Positions 1-5,123 of a stretch of DNA of 5,776 bases are shown here, piece after piece. The position numbers were made by a program, and so were the translations under genes. Each line of letters opens with the position of its first letter. The stretch's first letter is position 1. The stretch comes from an uncultured Erysipelotrichaceae bacterium (GTDB lineage: Bacteria; Bacillota_I; Bacilli_A; RF39; UBA660), in assembly GCA_902797005.1 (NCBI GenBank), contig CADBRE010000055.1, positions 1-5,776 of the forward strand. The letters are read 5' to 3'. Below the pieces are notes generated by a model. It searched no databases, had not been told where the DNA came from, and worked only from the letters and a program-made list of their open reading frames with translations.

Positions 1-311
1 CCCATGTTGAAACCTCTTATCAGAATAGAAGCTATTTTAGAATCACTATTATCTTTTCCAACTTCCATAGTCATTGCGACATTACCAGTTAAATTGGCTA
101 GTATTTTGCTTGATGGAGTTTCAATGTTTTCCTTTTTCATTAATTTTTTACATCTTTTATATAGTTCATCATATTTTTGCATTTCTTCTTCAAGTAAGAA
201 CTTAATCTTATTATCTTTTTCTTTAATTAAAGATAATAGTTTTTTAGAGCTTTTTTTGCCCATTTCGGTATTATGATAGATAAATGTTAATAATTCTTCT
301 GTTTCACTCAT
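1..311 (-). CDS. Small all-helical protein, possibly ferritin-like (partial, C-terminus beyond window)
   Basis: The minus strand reads from ATG at 311-309 with no stop for 103 codons to the window edge, so the C-terminus is missing. The start is fixed by an AGGTGAT Shine-Dalgarno sequence (complement of 318-324) six bases upstream. The protein begins MSETEELLTFIYHNTEMG and is rich in Lys, Glu and Leu, with helical periodicity and no signal peptide or membrane segment, so it is probably cytoplasmic. The layout (short helix with YxNxEMG, a long charged helix, then a third helix ending SKIASILIRGFNMG) reminds me of ferritin-like four-helix proteins of the DUF2383 kind common in Firmicutes. That is memory of the family style, not a search result, and metal ligands cannot be confirmed. 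It is transcribed away from all other genes here. A plus-strand frame over the same stretch is its shadow. Confidence 0.82.
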   Translation of the reverse strand, partial: MSETEELLTFIYHNTEMGKKSSKKLLSLIKEKDNKIKFLLEEEMQKYDELYKRCKKLMKKENIETPSSKILANLTGNVAMTMEVGKDNSDSKIASILIRGFNM

Positions 312-375
312 TTTAAAATCACCTGTTTATATTATGTGTAGATATTTTTATTATATACAATTTGCTTGATAAAAC

Positions 376-402
376 TTGTATTTTTAATAAGTTTGTTATA
401 GA
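376..402 (+). promoter_or_regulatory. Probable promoter of the thioredoxin-like gene (extended -10)
   Basis: TTGTAT (376-381) and TATAGA (397-402) are separated by 15 bases. TGT directly before TATAGA gives an extended -10 (TGn) that could compensate for the short spacer. The expected transcript start near 409 lies just before the Shine-Dalgarno sequence GGGAGTGAT (412-420) and ATG at 424. This is the only promoter-like sequence on this strand between the divergent genes. The minus-strand gene must also start within 312-423, and TATAAT can be read there on the minus strand, but I find no convincing -35 for it. Confidence 0.45.
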
Positions 403-423
403 ATTAACTTAGGGAGTGATAAA

Positions 424-876
424 ATGAAGAAGTTTTTAAATAAGTATAAGATGCCAATTATAGTAGTTGCATTATTGGGTTTATTTGTACTTTTGTCTGT
501 ATTATTAAAAAATACTGATTTTTCAGGAGGGTATTCAGATGAAGTTAATGCTTGGATAGAAGCTACTAAAAAAGATGAGTATGTTGTAACTGTTTTAGGT
601 CAAACTACTTGTGGACATTGTAAAAACTATAAACCTGTTATGGAAGAAGTTAAAGAAGAATATGGTTTAAATCTTTATTGGTTTGAGATTAATTTAATGA
701 CTAGTAAAGACTATAAAGGTTTAACTAAAACTTACAAGTTACCTAGTTATACAGAAGCTACACCTTATACTGTTATAACTAAGAACGGAAAAGTTATTGA
801 TGATGTTCAAAGTGCTTTAGGAAAAGATGCTTTAGTAGAATTCTTGACTAATGCTGGCGTGATTGCTGAAAGTTAA
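424..876 (+). CDS. Membrane-anchored thioredoxin-like protein (CGHC active site)
   Basis: The protein has 150 residues. A short positive N-terminus is followed by one hydrophobic segment (about residues 10-28), then a thioredoxin-like domain that should face outside. The redox motif is C63-G64-H65-C66 in QTTCGHCKNYKP, with Lys after the second Cys as in thioredoxins. The cis-proline is P114 in TPYTVI, followed by the usual beta strand and the NGK turn. CGHC is the motif of protein disulfide isomerases and of several bacterial exported thioredoxins. The usual Trp before the motif is Thr here. The likely role is thiol-disulfide exchange on exported proteins. Membrane-bound bacteriocin-accessory thioredoxins (PedC-like) are an alternative, but no bacteriocin genes are visible. 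The ATG has GGGAGTGAT seven bases upstream at most. A terminator-like hairpin overlaps its stop codon, 32 bases before the next gene. Confidence 0.88.
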   Translation: MKKFLNKYKMPIIVVALLGLFVLLSVLLKNTDFSGGYSDEVNAWIEATKKDEYVVTVLGQTTCGHCKNYKPVMEEVKEEYGLNLYWFEINLMTSKDYKGLTKTYKLPSYTEATPYTVITKNGKVIDDVQSALGKDALVEFLTNAGVIAES

Positions 877-898
877 TCGTTGATTAGCTTTTTCTTTT
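871..898 (+). terminator. Intrinsic terminator or attenuator overlapping the stop codon
   Basis: AGTTAATC (871-878) and GATTAGCT (882-889) form an 8-bp stem with one G-T pair around a GTT loop, followed by TTTT C TTTT. The stem contains the TAA stop (874-876) of the thioredoxin-like gene. The next gene starts only 11 bases after the T-run and I see no promoter for it, so the hairpin probably reduces rather than abolishes downstream expression. Confidence 0.6.
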
Positions 899-908
899 AG
901 AGGTAAAT

Positions 909-1964
909 ATGAGAAAGAAAGTATTATTAGTTGTTGTAGTTTGTGTATTATTAGTTTTGTTTATTATTGATAAGACTAGTGATTATAGTATTAAGTATGA
1001 AATAGATGGTTTTCAAGTTACTGAAAGTTTTAATAAGAATGAAGCACATTTTATTATAGAGAAAGATGATAAAAAGTATGATTATCTATATTTTCATAAA
1101 AGATTCTTTGATAGAAAAATAGTTAGTAGTATAGATAGTGAAGAAGTTAATGGGTATTTATGTTTGAAACCTTATATTAATGGGCTTGAAGGTTATTCTA
1201 TTTGCAGTAATGGAGAAGAAAATATAACTAGAGAAGTATTAGATAAGTCTATTGTTTATGAAGAAAGTAGTAAAGATTTTGAATTTAATAGTTTAGATAA
1301 TAATGAGTATATGCTTATATGGAAATATGATGGTTTTTATTATTTAAATGGTAATGAAATGAAGAGTATTAACTTGTTTAATAGTGAGAGATATTCTAAT
1401 GATTTGATGTTTAAGATAGATAATTATATAGTGTTTCCTAAGTATGAAAATAACTATTTATTTAATACATTTATTATTTTGGATATGACTACTGGTAAGT
1501 ATAAAGAAGTAGAAACTAAGTATAGTATAAACTATGATAGTTATTATGTTGGTAAGAATAAAAACTCACTTTATTTATTTGATAATAAGAATGAAAACTT
1601 ATATGAAATTAATTATAAAAAGAATAAAGTGGATTTAGTAGGAAGTAGTATTCGTGGGTTTATTAAATATGAAAATGGAAGAGAAAAGAATGCTAAGCTT
1701 GAAGAATACACTAAAGACAAGATAACATATTTTGATAGTGAAGAAGAATTAGTAAAAGTTAATAACAATGTAATTAGCTATAATGATTATGAATTAAAGT
1801 ATAGTGATTATAATGTTAATGCTACTAATGTTATAGATGATAAAGTATATTATGTTTATAAAGATAATGTTTATAAATATGATAAGGGTAAAACTACTTT
1901 AGTGTGTCATTATTTTGAACTTAATTTTAATAGTGAAGGAAGAATATTTGTCTATAGTAAATAG
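909..1964 (+). CDS. Exported or membrane-anchored Tyr/Asn-rich protein of unknown function
   Basis: I do not recognise this 351-residue protein. It starts with MRKK and a strongly hydrophobic segment (about residues 4-21, VLLVVVVCVLLVLFII), which fits an uncleaved signal anchor. No clear lipobox follows the Cys. The rest is rich in Tyr, Asn, Asp and Lys. It consists of short alternating strands with recurring pieces such as YDYLYF, GFYYLNGNE, NSLYLFDNKNENLYEI and DKVYYVYKDNVYKYDKG. This pattern is typical of beta-propeller-like or other repeated beta-sheet extracellular proteins, but no catalytic motif is visible. A few scattered Cys residues follow the anchor. The ATG has AGAGG at 899-903. 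It lies 32 bases after the thioredoxin-like gene with no promoter between, so the two are probably co-transcribed through the hairpin at the previous stop. Codon use (GTT, ACT, AAT, TAT) matches its neighbours. Confidence 0.85.
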   Translation: MRKKVLLVVVVCVLLVLFIIDKTSDYSIKYEIDGFQVTESFNKNEAHFIIEKDDKKYDYLYFHKRFFDRKIVSSIDSEEVNGYLCLKPYINGLEGYSICSNGEENITREVLDKSIVYEESSKDFEFNSLDNNEYMLIWKYDGFYYLNGNEMKSINLFNSERYSNDLMFKIDNYIVFPKYENNYLFNTFIILDMTTGKYKEVETKYSINYDSYYVGKNKNSLYLFDNKNENLYEINYKKNKVDLVGSSIRGFIKYENGREKNAKLEEYTKDKITYFDSEEELVKVNNNVISYNDYELKYSDYNVNATNVIDDKVYYVYKDNVYKYDKGKTTLVCHYFELNFNSEGRIFVYSK

Positions 1965-1970
1965 CAATTT

Positions 1971-1989
1971 CTTCTTTTTTTCATATAAT
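1971..1989 (+). promoter_or_regulatory. T-tract followed by TATAAT before the LysM gene
   Basis: The gap contains CTTC plus seven T (1971-1980 and on), then CATATAAT with a perfect TATAAT at 1984-1989, 16 bases before the ATG. The same arrangement occurs before the next gene at 2347-2365. I find no good -35 at 16-18 bases, and the upstream stem that would make the T-tract a terminator is weak, so either role is tentative. Confidence 0.3.
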
Positions 1990-2005
1990 ACTTTAGGTGA
2001 AGAAG

Positions 2006-2332
2006 ATGGACGGATTTAGAAAAGTTATGGATACTGAATATTATACTTATTATACTGTGGAAAAAGGGGATACATTATTTAGTATTAGTAAAAGATTTAA
2101 TGTTAATCCTAAGTTAGTATCTGAGTTAAATGGTCTTAAACAAGATGAGTATATTTATCCTAATCAAACTCTTATTATTCCAAAGAAAGGTATACAATAT
2201 TATATAACTAAAGAAGATGATACACTTAGGTTGGTGGCAGGTATATTTGGTACGACTGAAGAAAAATTAACCGAGCAAAATAAGACTATATATTTACTTC
2301 CAGGACAAATGATATTTTTAAGAGAAGAGTAA
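2006..2332 (+). CDS. Small protein with two LysM domains
   Basis: The protein has 108 residues. The ATG at 2006 is preferred over the in-frame GTG at 1997, because GTG lies inside the Shine-Dalgarno sequence AGGTGA (1995-2000). Residues 15-59 form a classic LysM domain: YYTVEKGDTLFSISKRFNVN, then LVSELNGL and PNQTLIIP. Residues 65-104 form a second, more diverged LysM (YYITKEDDTL through LLPGQMIFL). LysM domains bind N-acetylglucosamine-containing glycans, mainly peptidoglycan. There is no signal peptide, hydrophobic helix or catalytic domain. The protein therefore either acts inside the cell (as some spore-coat or morphogenesis LysM proteins do), leaves by a non-classical route, or is an adaptor. 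Its neighbours are envelope proteins, which supports a cell-wall-related role. The start matters: no upstream extension would add a signal sequence. Confidence 0.9.
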   Translation: MDGFRKVMDTEYYTYYTVEKGDTLFSISKRFNVNPKLVSELNGLKQDEYIYPNQTLIIPKKGIQYYITKEDDTLRLVAGIFGTTEEKLTEQNKTIYLLPGQMIFLREE

Positions 2333-2358
2333 GTTCTTGTAATTTACTTCTTTTTTTT
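2322..2358 (+). terminator. Weak intrinsic terminator at the end of the LysM gene
   Basis: AGTAA (2328-2332, containing the TAA stop) pairs with TTACT (2344-2348). Outer, partly wobble pairs link AGAAG with TCTTT, around an 11-base loop, and eight T follow (2351-2358). The stem is AT-rich and imperfect. It overlaps the promoter of the next gene. Confidence 0.4.
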
Positions 2359-2365
2359 ATATAAT
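2337..2365 (+). promoter_or_regulatory. Promoter of the five-helix membrane protein gene
   Basis: TTGTAA (2337-2342) and a perfect TATAAT (2360-2365) are separated by 17 bases. A strong Shine-Dalgarno sequence (AGGAGAGGG, 2381-2389) and ATG (2395) follow. The spacer contains the T-run of the preceding terminator, so upstream transcription ends where this promoter begins. Confidence 0.6.
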
Positions 2366-2394
2366 GGTTATAGAGTAAAGAGGAGAGGGTAATA

Positions 2395-3987
2395 ATGATA
2401 GTTAAGAAACCATATGCTTTTTTGATTAAACATTTTAAACTTATACATTTATTACTTTCTTTATTAATGATACTTGTAATAATTAAATCTAGAAATATAT
2501 ATTTATTTTTTAATGACTATGTTAAGAATGGATATTATACTTATATAGACAATATAGCTAAATCATATGTAAGTGGTTACATTTTCTTAGCAATAGTGTT
2601 TATTGTAATGCTCACTACATTTGTGTATTTGCTTATGAGGTGGAAAAAGAAAAGTAGGAAGTTTTATTTATCAGTATTTGTTTTTTATGTTATTTTAGTA
2701 GCTGGGCTTTTACTTTTTTATAATGTGTTTAATAATTTAACAATTAATCCTCTTGATACTAGAGAGATAAGAGCATATAGAGATATAGCTTTGCTTATAT
2801 ATTTACCTCAGTATATATTTATATTAATATGTATAGTAAGGGCATCTGGTTTTAATATTAAGCAGTTTGATTTTAAGAAAGATTTAGAAGAGCTTGATAT
2901 AGCTGAAGAAGATCAGGAAGAAATAGAAGTAACTTTAGGATCTAATAGTTATAAGGTTAAAAGATGGTTTAGGAAAAGTTATAGAGAGTTTATTTACTAT
3001 ACTAAAGAGAATAAGTATTTCTTTTGGTTAACTATTGGCGTGATTGTTCTTTTAACTGGTGGGTTATTATTTTTTACAAGAGACAAGAGTGTTAAGACAT
3101 ATAATGAAAGTGAATACTATAATGTTAATGGTATTAGGTTTAAAGTAGTGGAATCTTATGTAACTGATATTGATTATAAGGGAGGTACCATATTAAAGGG
3201 TAAAAACTATATGATAATAAAGCTTTCTATGGAAAATCAAAACCGTGTTAAGTCTAGTTTGGATACGGATATTTTAAGATTAAGAATTAATGATACTGAT
3301 TATAAACCTATTTATAGTGCTTCTGATTATTTTAAAGATTTAGGTGAAGCTTATTATAAGAATAGTTTATATAGTGGAGAGACTTATGAATATTTGCTTA
3401 TTTATGAAATACCTAAAGAAGTAGGTTATAGTGATGTTAGGTTTAGAATGGTTAGCACTATTACAAATAATACTGCTAGTTATAAAGATGTTAAGTTAAA
3501 TCCTAAAGAATACTTTATGAATGAAGAAGATAATACTTATGGGCTTAATGAAGCAATTGGACTAGAAAACACTACTCTTAAGTCTAGTGATATTATTGTA
3601 GAAGATTTTGAGATAGGAGATAGTTTTACTGAAGAATATACTTATTGTATAAGCTCTTGTTATCAAGGTAAAAAGGTTATTAAACCTACACTTGTTGGTA
3701 AGGGAGAGAAGACTATTTTAAAGCTAAAGCTAAGTACTTCTGCTGATAAAGATTTGTATATAAGTAAGTTTATAAATTCTAATACTAATTTTGTTAATTA
3801 TTTTGGTAGTTTGGAATATATTTATAATGGAAAAGAGAGAGTTTCTAGCTTTAGTACAATCTCTTTAGATAATATAGATACTAAAAATGTTTATGCTGAA
3901 GTAGATAGTAATGTTAAAAATGCTACTGAAATAAGGTTAATTATGACTGTAAGAAATCAAAGATTTGTAGTAAAATTGTCAAAATAA
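2395..3987 (+). CDS. Five-helix membrane protein with large extracellular DUF4352-like C-terminal region
   Basis: The protein has 530 residues. Predicted membrane helices lie at about 14-32, 60-81, 92-112, 131-149 and 209-228. Between the fourth and fifth is an acidic then basic stretch (160-208, DLEELDIAEEDQEE, later KVKRWFRKSYREF) that is probably cytoplasmic. Residues 229-530 should lie outside. Around 241-355 the pattern (VNGIRFKVVES, LKGKNYMIIKLSMENQNR, SGETYEYLLIYEIPKEV) resembles the DUF4352 Ig-like fold, in which a strand-rich domain begins with a short helper motif and ends in a 'vyevP' strand. A second, more diverged strand-rich domain follows (about 395-530) with a close Cys pair, C418 and C422 (CISSC), that could form a disulfide. 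The molecular function is unknown; a surface sensor, adhesin or envelope-maintenance role is possible. Start and Shine-Dalgarno sequence are unambiguous. The tRNA-Cys promoter lies just after its TAA stop. Confidence 0.9.
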   Translation: MIVKKPYAFLIKHFKLIHLLLSLLMILVIIKSRNIYLFFNDYVKNGYYTYIDNIAKSYVSGYIFLAIVFIVMLTTFVYLLMRWKKKSRKFYLSVFVFYVILVAGLLLFYNVFNNLTINPLDTREIRAYRDIALLIYLPQYIFILICIVRASGFNIKQFDFKKDLEELDIAEEDQEEIEVTLGSNSYKVKRWFRKSYREFIYYTKENKYFFWLTIGVIVLLTGGLLFFTRDKSVKTYNESEYYNVNGIRFKVVESYVTDIDYKGGTILKGKNYMIIKLSMENQNRVKSSLDTDILRLRINDTDYKPIYSASDYFKDLGEAYYKNSLYSGETYEYLLIYEIPKEVGYSDVRFRMVSTITNNTASYKDVKLNPKEYFMNEEDNTYGLNEAIGLENTTLKSSDIIVEDFEIGDSFTEEYTYCISSCYQGKKVIKPTLVGKGEKTILKLKLSTSADKDLYISKFINSNTNFVNYFGSLEYIYNGKERVSSFSTISLDNIDTKNVYAEVDSNVKNATEIRLIMTVRNQRFVVKLSK

Positions 3988-3998
3988 TTAATTTTATG

Positions 3999-4039
3999 TT
4001 TGCATTATGAGTAATATTTGATATAATATTACTTGCAAA
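3999..4039. repeat. Long inverted repeat enclosing the tRNA-Cys promoter
   Basis: AGTAATATT (4010-4018) and AATATTACT (4025-4033) are perfect 9-base inverted arms around TGATAT. Outside them TTTGCA (3999-4004) pairs with TGCAAA (4034-4039), leaving TTATG (4005-4009) as a bulge. That is 15 paired bases in total, with the -35 in one outer arm and the -10 across the loop and inner arm. No T-run follows, so it is not a standard terminator for the upstream gene. Confidence 0.7.
4000..4027 (+). promoter_or_regulatory. tRNA-Cys promoter
   Basis: TTGCAT (4000-4005) and a perfect TATAAT (4022-4027) are separated by 16 bases. TGA immediately before the -10 (4019-4021) gives the extended -10 form. Transcription would start near 4034, a few bases before the mature tRNA 5' end at 4041. 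Confidence 0.65.
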
Positions 4040-4040
4040 T

Positions 4041-4114
4041 GGACCTATAGCCAAGTGGTAAGGCGTGGGACTGCAACTCCCTGATCGTTGGTTCAAATCC
4101 GACTAGGTCCTCCA
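4041..4114 (+). tRNA. tRNA-Cys (anticodon GCA)
   Basis: All cloverleaf elements are present. The acceptor stem is GGACCTA (4041-4047) with TAGGTCC (4104-4110). The D stem is GCC with GGC. The anticodon stem GGGA/TCCC encloses loop CTGCAAC (4071-4077) with anticodon GCA at 4073-4075. The T stem is GTTGG (4087-4091) with CCGAC (4099-4103) around TTCAAAT. The discriminator base is T (4111), which is characteristic of cysteine tRNAs, and CCA (4112-4114) is encoded. The outermost anticodon-stem pair is T-T. The gene stands alone with its own promoter and terminator. Confidence 0.97.
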
Positions 4115-4126
4115 AGTTGTAAATTG

Positions 4127-4149
4127 ACTTCCTATGTGGAAGTTTTTTT
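4127..4149 (+). terminator. Intrinsic terminator of tRNA-Cys
   Basis: ACTTCC (4127-4132) and GGAAGT (4138-4143) form a perfect 6-bp stem with loop TATGT, followed by a run of seven T (4143-4149). This is the clearest terminator in the window and lies 12 bases after the CCA end. Confidence 0.88.
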
Positions 4150-4195
4150 GTTCTTGACTTTTTAATAAAAGAAAATGAAAATCATTTGCAAGAAG

Positions 4196-4224
4196 TTGAG
4201 AATAATGCAAACAATTGGTATAAT
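4196..4224 (+). promoter_or_regulatory. Promoter of the first small helical gene
   Basis: TTGAGA (4196-4201) and a perfect TATAAT (4219-4224) are separated by exactly 17 bases, with TGG before the -10 (extended form). The ATG follows 20 bases after the -10, so the leader is very short and begins at the Shine-Dalgarno sequence AAGAAGG (4229-4235). The two other small-gene copies have the same arrangement. Confidence 0.65.
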
Positions 4225-4243
4225 TATGAAGAAGGCGTAAGTA

Positions 4244-4441
4244 ATGAAAGAAATACAAGAAAAATTAATAACATTAATGAAAGAAATAAAAATGAACGAG
4301 GGGACAATAGAGGGAGCTAAACATCTGTTGAAAACGGAAGAACAGGTGAAGACAACAATAGATTATATAAATCGTTACAAGAACATAATAACGAATCATC
4401 AGTTGAGACAATTTCTAGTAGAAATAACACAAACGAACTAG
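4244..4441 (+). CDS. Small helical protein, array copy 0 (intact), unknown family
   Basis: The protein has 65 residues, starts MKEIQEKLITLMKEIKMNEG, and is predicted to be entirely helical with no membrane segment or Cys. Its last 29 residues align without gaps to those of the copy at 4867-5067. Shared are Y-I, K, I-T, Q and L in YINRYKNIITNHQLRQFL versus YIQANKETITLQQIKNYL, plus conservative L/I, R/K, F/Y and I/V positions. It has a canonical promoter 20 bases upstream, an AAGAAGG Shine-Dalgarno sequence and a small hairpin with a T-run at its stop. Codon use differs from the upstream genes: ACA and ACG for Thr, and CTG, GTG and CAG appear, where the neighbours favour T-ending codons. That suggests acquired DNA. 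Another frame over this gene is Asn-rich and partly open, but contains a stop at 4318-4320 and no start, so I treat it as a shadow. The function is unknown. Confidence 0.62.
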   Translation: MKEIQEKLITLMKEIKMNEGTIEGAKHLLKTEEQVKTTIDYINRYKNIITNHQLRQFLVEITQTN

Positions 4442-4455
4442 ATAATAGTTTTTTT
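4436..4455 (+). terminator. Weak terminator at the end of small helical gene copy 0
   Basis: AACTA (4436-4440) and TAGTT (4446-4450) form a 5-bp AT-only stem around GATAA, with seven T at 4449-4455. It overlaps the TAG stop (4439-4441). The stem is weak, but the T-run and position fit. Confidence 0.4.
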
Positions 4456-4464
4456 GATAATATA

Positions 4465-4905
4465 GTGAACATAAAAAAAGGTTTACCTATCGGAGTTGCT
4501 CCGAGAAGTGGTAAGCCTTCTTATGTAAATAATTCTACCACACCAGATCAAAATGGTCAAATCATTGAAGTACTACCTATTAACAGTAATATGCAAACAG
4601 AAGCTTTAAGAGGACGATTAACAATTATTAAAGAAGATTTAAATAATAATACTAATAGATTATATTATAATCAATTAGAAGTTGTTTCTGATTTTGACCA
4701 AATGAAAAACGACACATCTTCAACCCCTCAAATAAATGAGAAAGTTGACGGTGATATGTCGTTTTCTTATAGTAATTCTACCACAACTAACCAAAATAGT
4801 CAAATCTGCGGAATATTGAAAAATATAAAAATAAAACTTATAATGTTATTAAAGAAGGTGATATTAATGACAGTAGAGCAAATGCTATTTCTACAGGAAA
4901 TATGA
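4465..4905 (+). CDS. Doubtful repeat-containing ORF (NSTTT..QNSQI motif twice, possible coiled coil)
   Basis: This is an open frame of 146 codons from GTG. It has no Shine-Dalgarno sequence (the preceding 20 bases are T and A rich) and the frame is also open upstream to 4321, so the start is uncertain. It contains NNSTTPDQNGQIIEVLPINS, then NMQTEALRGRLTIIKED (amphipathic, coiled-coil-like), an Asn/Asp/Ser-rich linker, and a second copy NSTTTNQNSQICGIL. The first motif plus coiled coil recurs at 5208-5333 and the second at 5612. The final part of the frame runs through the promoter and first 12 codons of the small gene at 4867, and ends on that gene's TGA, so the last 40 or so codons are not independent. 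There is no signal peptide. It may be a decayed fragment of a larger Ser/Thr/Asn/Gln-rich protein rather than a working gene. I do not recognise the family. Confidence 0.38.
   Translation: MNIKKGLPIGVAPRSGKPSYVNNSTTPDQNGQIIEVLPINSNMQTEALRGRLTIIKEDLNNNTNRLYYNQLEVVSDFDQMKNDTSSTPQINEKVDGDMSFSYSNSTTTNQNSQICGILKNIKIKLIMLLKKVILMTVEQMLFLQEI
4531..4656. repeat. Long-type repeat L1 (paired with 5208-5333)
   Basis: Aligning base by base with 5208-5333 (constant offset 677) gives about 84% identity over 126 columns by hand count, with no gaps. Both copies encode NSTT..Q-N-x-Q-I-x-EVLP-x-NSNMQ-x-EALRG-x-LTIIKED in open frames. Several differences are synonymous or conservative (Leu/Leu, Asn/Asn, Glu/Glu, Arg/Gln, Leu/Ile). 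Confidence 0.8.
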
Positions 4906-4935
4906 AAAATAGATCTGAAATTAGATAGCGAAATA
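4771..4935. repeat. Short-type repeat S1 (paired with 5612-5776)
   Basis: It is identical to 5612-5776 at 160 of 165 columns with constant offset 841 and no gaps. The differences are at 4823, 4905, 4915, 4917 and 4926. The unit contains the NSTTTNQNSQI motif, a promoter, a Shine-Dalgarno sequence and the first 23 codons of a small helical gene. The second copy is cut by the window end, so the true repeat may be longer. Confidence 0.93.
4816..4844 (+). promoter_or_regulatory. Promoter of small helical gene copy 1
   Basis: TTGAAA (4816-4821), a 17-base spacer and a perfect TATAAT (4839-4844). The ATG lies 23 bases after the -10, with a strong Shine-Dalgarno sequence GAAGGTGAT at 4854-4862. The only promoter-region difference from copy 2 (position 4823) is in the spacer. 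Confidence 0.68.
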
Positions 4936-5067
4936 GAAAATCAAGTCCGCAAGATAGAAGACAACAAGATATTGGAAAAGGCAACACAGTATATACAGGC
5001 GAATAAGGAAACAATAACGTTGCAGCAAATCAAAAATTATTTGAAAAGAGTTCAAAATCAAATGTAA
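4867..5067 (+). pseudogene. Small helical protein, array copy 1, interrupted by TGA at codon 13
   Basis: From ATG at 4867 (Shine-Dalgarno GAAGGTGAT, AGG eight bases upstream) the frame reads MTVEQMLFLQEI, then TGA at 4903-4905. It continues without any other stop, KIDLKLDSEIENQVRKIEDN and on to RVQNQM, ending at TAA 5065-5067. That is 66 codons, almost the same length as the copy at 4244 (65). The copy at 5708 has TGC (Cys) at the TGA position. Other differences between the two copies in this frame are synonymous (CTG/TTA Leu, GAT/GAC Asp), which marks it as the frame that was under selection. The remaining 53 codons are intact, so the interruption is recent, a sequencing error, or a recoded codon. 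No start codon after the TGA could rescue a useful product. A simple nonsense mutation is most likely. Confidence 0.7.
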
Positions 5068-5123
5068 ATGTTTTTGTAAGAACCATTATTAGATAATTTA
5101 CAAAAGATAATTTTTAAGGTAAT

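Noticed and set aside
4..276. Plus-strand open frame of 90 codons rich in Leu, Ser and Phe
   Set aside because: It is the shadow of the minus-strand gene starting at 311, which has a proper Shine-Dalgarno sequence and helical protein composition. The plus-strand frame has no start signal.
1997..1999. GTG as start of the LysM gene
   Set aside because: GTG lies within the AGGTGA ribosome binding site. ATG at 2006 has correct spacing.
424..3987. Mycoplasma genetic code (TGA as Trp)
   Set aside because: Trp codons in the long genes are TGG and no in-frame TGA occurs in them.
4032..4192. 9-base inverted repeat CTTGCAAAT (4032-4040) and ATTTGCAAG (4184-4192) flanking the tRNA and its terminator
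   Set aside because: The arms are short and AT-rich, the left arm already belongs to the promoter hairpin, and no duplication or element boundary supports it.
4123..4440. Asn/Arg-rich reading frame over the first small gene (NWYNYEEGVSNERNTRK and similar)
   Set aside because: It has a stop at 4318-4320 and no start codon. The overlapping frame has promoter, Shine-Dalgarno sequence and a paralog. The same relative frame is Asn-rich over copy 1 too, as expected for a shadow of AT-rich coding sequence.
4903..4905. TGA at a Cys position as a selenocysteine codon
   Set aside because: The bases immediately downstream form no stable SECIS-like hairpin (at best a 4-bp AT-rich stem), the protein has no redox motif, and no Sec machinery is visible. 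A nonsense mutation or read error is simpler.
5063..5102. TGTAAAT/ATTTACA inverted repeat as terminator of small gene copy 1
   Set aside because: The stem is only 7 AT-rich bases with a 26-base loop and is not followed directly by a T-run.
4849..5114. Frame reading VIKEGDINDSRANAISTGN with in-frame TAG and TAA codons that might be read as Gln
   Set aside because: Copy 2 has CAG where copy 1 has TAG, which at first suggested a reassigned code. All differences between copies are non-silent in this frame but silent in the small-gene frame, so it is a shadow frame and no code change is needed.
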